64,000 bases of DNA. It comes from JAGNRR01 sp965230665 (GTDB lineage: Bacteria > Bacteroidota > Bacteroidia > Chitinophagales > Chitinophagaceae). Shown in pieces: positions 60,596 through 64,000 of this stretch (position 1 is the first letter of the stretch; each line of letters begins with the position of its first letter). The notes beneath the pieces are model-generated. The model saw nothing but the letters and a program-made list of their open reading frames with translations, had not been told where the DNA came from and searched no databases. The position numbers and the translations under genes are program-made. The stretch covers positions 2,666,001 through 2,730,000 of the forward strand of contig CBDDLM010000004.1 in NCBI GenBank assembly GCA_965230665.1, written 5' to 3'.

Positions 60596-61726
60596 TTAAG
60601 CTAGTTCAAAAACCTCAAGCTCATTGTAGAGGGTATCTCGTTCAACGGCAATGTTACCAGATTGATGAATAAGTTCGGTAATTTCTTCAGTGCTCATCGC
60701 GGGGCTTTGCTCTTCGCTCCCGGCCATAGAATAAATCTTAGTACTATCATCAATTGTGCCATCGAGGTCATCAACACCATAGTTTACCATCAATTGCGCT
60801 TTTTCTCTTCCGAGCATAGGCCAATAAGCTTTTACATGGTCAAAGTTGTCCATGAAGATACGAGCAATGGTATAAACTTTAATATCGTCTATAATAGAAC
60901 TTTCACCTATATGGCTCATGTCGTTATCCTGATTCCTAAACTTTAAAGGGATAAAGCAGTTAAACCCGCCTGTCTCATCTTGCAAAGTACGGAGCCTGTT
61001 CATATGGTCTATGCGATGTTCAAAGTTCTCGATATGGCCGTAGAGCATCGTAGCATTAGAGTGCATGCCTAATTCATGAGCCGTTCTATGAATATCAAGC
61101 CATCCGTTAGCATCTACTTTATCTGCGCAGATTTCAGTTCTAATTTTTTCATCAAAAATTTCAGCACCTCCTCCGGGTAATGATTCCAGCCCTGCTTCAC
61201 GTAAATATTCTAAGCCTTCTTTATTGGTCATTTTTGCTTTACGAAACATATAGTCCAATTCTACGGCTGTATATCCCTTAATGTGTAGATCGGGCCGGTG
61301 CGCCTTCATTTTGCGCATAAGTCCTGCAAAAAATTCTATGGTGAGTTTAGGGTGTACACCGCCTACGATATGTACCTCAGTAACTTTTTTATCATCGTAA
61401 CTCTTAACAATGTGCATCATCTGTTCTTCGGATAGCTCCCAGCCTTCCTCTCTGTTCTTGTAGAGTTTTGAGTATGCGCAAAAGGCACAACTAAACACAC
61501 ATACGTTAGTTGGCTCAATGTGGAAGTTCCGATTAAAAAAAATCTTATTTCCGTGTCGCTTTGTTTTAATACGGTGAGCAAGATAACCCAAGAGATCAAG
61601 ATCTGCATATTGGTACAGTTCAAGACATTCTTCAGTAGAAATACGTTCGTTATCTAGGACTTTTTGTGCGATGGATTTAAGAGGGGCCGCAATGAGTGCA
61701 TCTGAAAAAATCGGTTGTGAAGACAT
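60596..61726 (-). CDS. mqnE: Aminofutalosine synthase
   Basis: 376 residues from ATG 61726; the TTG at 61735 is part of the -7 box. Radical SAM enzyme of the futalosine route to menaquinone: joins 3-[(1-carboxyvinyl)oxy]benzoate to adenosylmethionine-derived adenosine. Cluster motif CVFSCAFC (Cys76, 80, 83) after FHIEPTNV separates it from MqnC. Other supports: VHIVGGVHPKL, LPGGGAEIFDEKIR, MLYGHIENFEHRI. No other mqn gene is in the window. Confidence 0.95.
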   Translation of the reverse strand: MSSQPIFSDALIAAPLKSIAQKVLDNERISTEECLELYQYADLDLLGYLAHRIKTKRHGNKIFFNRNFHIEPTNVCVFSCAFCAYSKLYKNREEGWELSEEQMMHIVKSYDDKKVTEVHIVGGVHPKLTIEFFAGLMRKMKAHRPDLHIKGYTAVELDYMFRKAKMTNKEGLEYLREAGLESLPGGGAEIFDEKIRTEICADKVDANGWLDIHRTAHELGMHSNATMLYGHIENFEHRIDHMNRLRTLQDETGGFNCFIPLKFRNQDNDMSHIGESSIIDDIKVYTIARIFMDNFDHVKAYWPMLGREKAQLMVNYGVDDLDGTIDDSTKIYSMAGSEEQSPAMSTEEITELIHQSGNIAVERDTLYNELEVFELA

Positions 61727-61732
61727 AATTCG

Positions 61733-61740
61733 CAAAGGTA
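61733..61740 (-). promoter_or_regulatory. -7 box TACCTTTG for mqnE
   Basis: Exact TAnnTTTG on the minus strand, 6 nt before ATG 61726. Confidence 0.68.
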
Positions 61741-61808
61741 CGAGCTAATCAAGTATTGCTCAATGGTATTTGACTGCTATTGAAACAAATTTATGTAAAG
61801 GTAGCCTG

Positions 61809-64000
61809 CTATGGTTTCTCTTTTTTAATTTGAATATAGTCGATACGCTTTATATTCACTAGTTCATTATATTCTTTCACTTCTTTGTTCATAACCTCTT
61901 CGAAGGCAAAGAGTTCATTATTAATAAGCTTTTCGATTTCTCGGTACGCATCTTTAACTTGTTTCGTTGGAGCTGTGTTTTGATTAGCGGCATTAAAAAG
62001 CCCAGCAAGTTTATCGTTCAGTTTAATCGGATAGTTTAATACATCTTGATGACTTTTTGCTTTGTTTTGGTATAGCTTGCTTTCAATTTCATTTAACTTT
62101 TTTACGATCGTTTTACCTAATGAATCTAAGTCCTTGGGATAATCTTTATCTAGATTACCTTTTAGTTTATTGATCTGTGCCTTTACGTTTTTTATATTTT
62201 TAATGGTTTCTTGCGTTTCAAAAAATTTGTTTCTGACGGTTTTAAGAAACTCAAACTGTTCATTATAATCTCGATCTGTGGCCTCATAATTTTTGTCTTT
62301 CCGAACCTCCGCATTCACGATCTGCTCTATACCTCCTACCTTTAGGGTGGCGGTATACATTCCTGGTGGTATTTTGTAACCTCTCACCGTACCGTTCCAT
62401 AGAACCATCTTGTCTACTTTGTCAACGCCCTTCATGTGCATGTTCCAAGAGAATTGATTCATCCCTTTTACAGGTTTAAAGTTTTTGTCCTTGTCTTTCC
62501 CTTTGTTTGTAATGGTTTTTAGTATTTCACCCTGATAATCTTTGATGATAATTTCAACTTTGCTAGTATCTCTGAAATTTTCACCCAACCAAAAATCAAA
62601 CACCATACCTGGCATGTGATTCATTCCAGTATTCTGAACATTTTTATTCTGCCAACCTCTCATACGATAGGTATATTTGGGAGAGAATATATGAACATCT
62701 ACCTTATCCCTTAGGTTACTTGAATAGACCTGTTCAGCTTGTGCTACAAAAGATAAGTTATCTAGAATCCAAAAGCTTCTTCCTTGAGTTGCCACTATCA
62801 AACTGTTGTCTTTCACGGCCAAATCAGTAATGGGTACAATTGGTAGGTTCAATTGAAATGACTCCCAGTGACTTCCTGCATCAAACGAGATGTATAAACC
62901 CTTTTCAGTTCCTGCATATAGTATATTCGGATTAGATGCATCCTGTCTTAGAGCTCTAACAAAATGATCATCAGGGATACCGCGTGTGATTTTTTTCCAA
63001 GTACGGCCATAGTTATTCGTTCTGTATATATATGGAGTCTCATCGTCTAGTTTATAACGAGTGCCAACGATATAGCAGGTTCCTGCATTTATTCGATCAG
63101 GTTCGATACAATTAATCATCATCCAATCGGGCATACTTTTAGGTGTGATGTCATCCCAGTTTCTCCCTCCGTTTTCAGTGATATGAATTAAGCCATCATC
63201 ACTCCCACACCAAATTACACCTTCTTGAACTGGACTTTCTGCTGCCGCAAAAATGGTACAATAGTATTCCACACCAGTATTATCTTTAGTAATACTACCT
63301 CCACTCGGTTTCTGTTTGCTTTTATCATTTGTTGTCAAGTCTGGAGATATGGATGTCCAACTTTGGCCTTCGTTTGTACTAACAAAAAGTTCATTGCCAG
63401 CGGCATACAATTTTTTAGGATTGTGTGGTGAGAAGAAGATCGGAAAATTCCATTGGAACCGGTACTTTAAAACATCAGCTCCAGCTCCAATAGGGCTTAC
63501 TGGCCATACGCTAATCGTCCTGTTTTCCTTCGTAATGTGGTTATATCTTGAGAGGTAGCCGCCGTAGTTCCCTCCGTAAACAATTTCTGGATTTAGTGGA
63601 TCTGCAACAATATGCCCACTTTCGAAACCCGCGCTACGCTCCCAGTCCTGACGATTAATATCACCATGATAGGTTCGGCTGGCTATACGCATAGAACTAT
63701 TATCTTGTTGACAACCTAAAACCCGATAGGGGAAATGATTGTCTGTACTTACTCGATAAAATTGCGAGGTCGGTTGGTTCATATAAGTACTCCAAGAGGT
63801 GCCGCCATTTTTAGAAATTTGTGCCCCACCATCATCGGCTATAATCATTCGTTGACCATCCTCGGGATCTATCCAAATTCCATGGTGGTCGGCATGTGCC
63901 GTACGCACTATTTTAAACTTTTTGCCACCATCGATACTTTTATGAAAACGAACGTTGCATACGTACAAGAGGTTTTCATTTTTAGGGTCTACAGCTAATC
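61809..64000 (-). CDS. VPS10/BNR-repeat protein, 5' end outside the window
   Basis: About 730 C-terminal residues; the frame stays open to the right edge (LAVDPKNENLLYVCNVRFHK), so the start lies beyond it. Repeated Asp-box motifs (SKNGGTSW, STNEGQSW, TENGGRNW, RTNNYGRTW, SFDAGSHW) build a beta-propeller of the sortilin/VPS10 or sialidase-like class. Then a beta-sandwich region (about 430-560, NTGMNHMPGMVFDFWLGENF) and a helical C-terminus (about 570-700). Bacteroidota homologs of about 1000 residues are annotated as VPS10-domain or glycosyl hydrolase proteins; catalytic activity is unproven. No sorting domain is seen at the C-terminus. Confidence 0.85.
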   Translation of the reverse strand, partial: LAVDPKNENLLYVCNVRFHKSIDGGKKFKIVRTAHADHHGIWIDPEDGQRMIIADDGGAQISKNGGTSWSTYMNQPTSQFYRVSTDNHFPYRVLGCQQDNSSMRIASRTYHGDINRQDWERSAGFESGHIVADPLNPEIVYGGNYGGYLSRYNHITKENRTISVWPVSPIGAGADVLKYRFQWNFPIFFSPHNPKKLYAAGNELFVSTNEGQSWTSISPDLTTNDKSKQKPSGGSITKDNTGVEYYCTIFAAAESPVQEGVIWCGSDDGLIHITENGGRNWDDITPKSMPDWMMINCIEPDRINAGTCYIVGTRYKLDDETPYIYRTNNYGRTWKKITRGIPDDHFVRALRQDASNPNILYAGTEKGLYISFDAGSHWESFQLNLPIVPITDLAVKDNSLIVATQGRSFWILDNLSFVAQAEQVYSSNLRDKVDVHIFSPKYTYRMRGWQNKNVQNTGMNHMPGMVFDFWLGENFRDTSKVEIIIKDYQGEILKTITNKGKDKDKNFKPVKGMNQFSWNMHMKGVDKVDKMVLWNGTVRGYKIPPGMYTATLKVGGIEQIVNAEVRKDKNYEATDRDYNEQFEFLKTVRNKFFETQETIKNIKNVKAQINKLKGNLDKDYPKDLDSLGKTIVKKLNEIESKLYQNKAKSHQDVLNYPIKLNDKLAGLFNAANQNTAPTKQVKDAYREIEKLINNELFAFEEVMNKEVKEYNELVNIKRIDYIQIKKEKP

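Noticed and set aside
1..64000. CRISPR arrays, insertion sequences, prophage or toxin-antitoxin modules
   Set aside because: No regularly spaced direct repeats, transposase, phage structural or toxin motifs were seen in any region.

Overview
The window is chromosomal DNA of a free-living, aerobic member of the phylum Bacteroidota. The evidence is: (1) more than 20 copies of the phylum-specific -7 promoter box TAnnTTTG, most lying just upstream of start codons, with almost no Shine-Dalgarno sequences; (2) two proteins ending in type-B type IX secretion sorting domains; (3) phylum-typical genes, namely HmuY-family haem lipoprotein, Lnb (DUF4105), DUF3822 beside rsmD, fused 2-oxoacid:ferredoxin oxidoreductase gamma-alpha, BshA (bacillithiol), a RicT/PSP1 protein and a PadR-PspC pair. 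A futalosine-pathway menaquinone enzyme (MqnE), 4-hydroxyphenylpyruvate dioxygenase, CcmB and a cytochrome c lipoprotein point to respiration. The exact family cannot be fixed from sequence alone. Base composition looks even, and I see no insertion sequence, prophage, CRISPR array or rRNA operon. This is a housekeeping region and very compact: no gene-free stretch exceeds 300 bases.

Layout. 1-4.7 kb: partial L,D-transpeptidase, MscS channel, hppD, then a minus-strand operon of nucleoside phosphorylase, dapF and a NUDIX hydrolase. 4.8-8.3 kb: tRNA-Cys, HmuY lipoprotein, cysteine desulfurase, two tandem OmpA-like lipoproteins. 8.3-17.0 kb: a long minus-strand run from guaB through lnb, a hydrolase, a T9SS-exported PKD protein, an SDR enzyme and a rhodanese to korA. 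17.1-27.2 kb: tRNA-Ser, NAGPA-like/TatD/polysaccharide deacetylase operon, gltX, two TonB-like proteins flanking MarC, an outer-membrane protein of unknown role, a three-gene LprI-like operon, ccmB. 27.2-40.5 kb: biotin carboxylase, lipocalin-like lipoprotein, GtrA, bshA, a methyltransferase, coaD, rsmD, DUF3822, MATE, TPR protein, a second T9SS protein with propeller repeats, waaA and an outer-membrane barrel. 40.5-50.1 kb: sugar-nucleotide genes (DegT aminotransferase, UDP-glucose dehydrogenase, UDP-xylose synthase), a TPR protein, YceI, dapD, glycosyltransferase 9, tsaC. 50.1-64.0 kb: ricT, PadR-PspC, a two-component pair, TPR protein, cytochrome c, lepB, an N-terminally short priA, mqnE, and a partial VPS10/BNR-repeat protein running off the right end.

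How the genes fit together. Many products build or guard the envelope: lipoproteins and their probable N-acyltransferase (Lnb), signal peptidase I, Kdo transferase, glycosyltransferases, UDP-glucuronate/UDP-xylose supply, meso-DAP synthesis (dapD and dapF), T9SS cargo, TonB-like proteins and a PspC-type stress module with its own regulator.

The most distinctive signals are organisational rather than a new named system. The -7 boxes sit so close to many start codons (3-7 nt) that transcripts must be leaderless or nearly so, and several of these genes use GTG, TTG or apparently CTG starts. Four tail-to-tail gene pairs share a 4-base overlap of their stop codons, leaving no room for a terminator. 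Other points worth checking are a PriA helicase lacking its N-terminal 3'-DNA-end-binding domain, an RsmD with Gly in place of the first residue of its catalytic (D/N)PPY motif, a palindrome between dapD and the glycosyltransferase, and an operator-like repeat over the padR promoter. Nothing here amounts to a clear, previously undescribed defence or mobile system.
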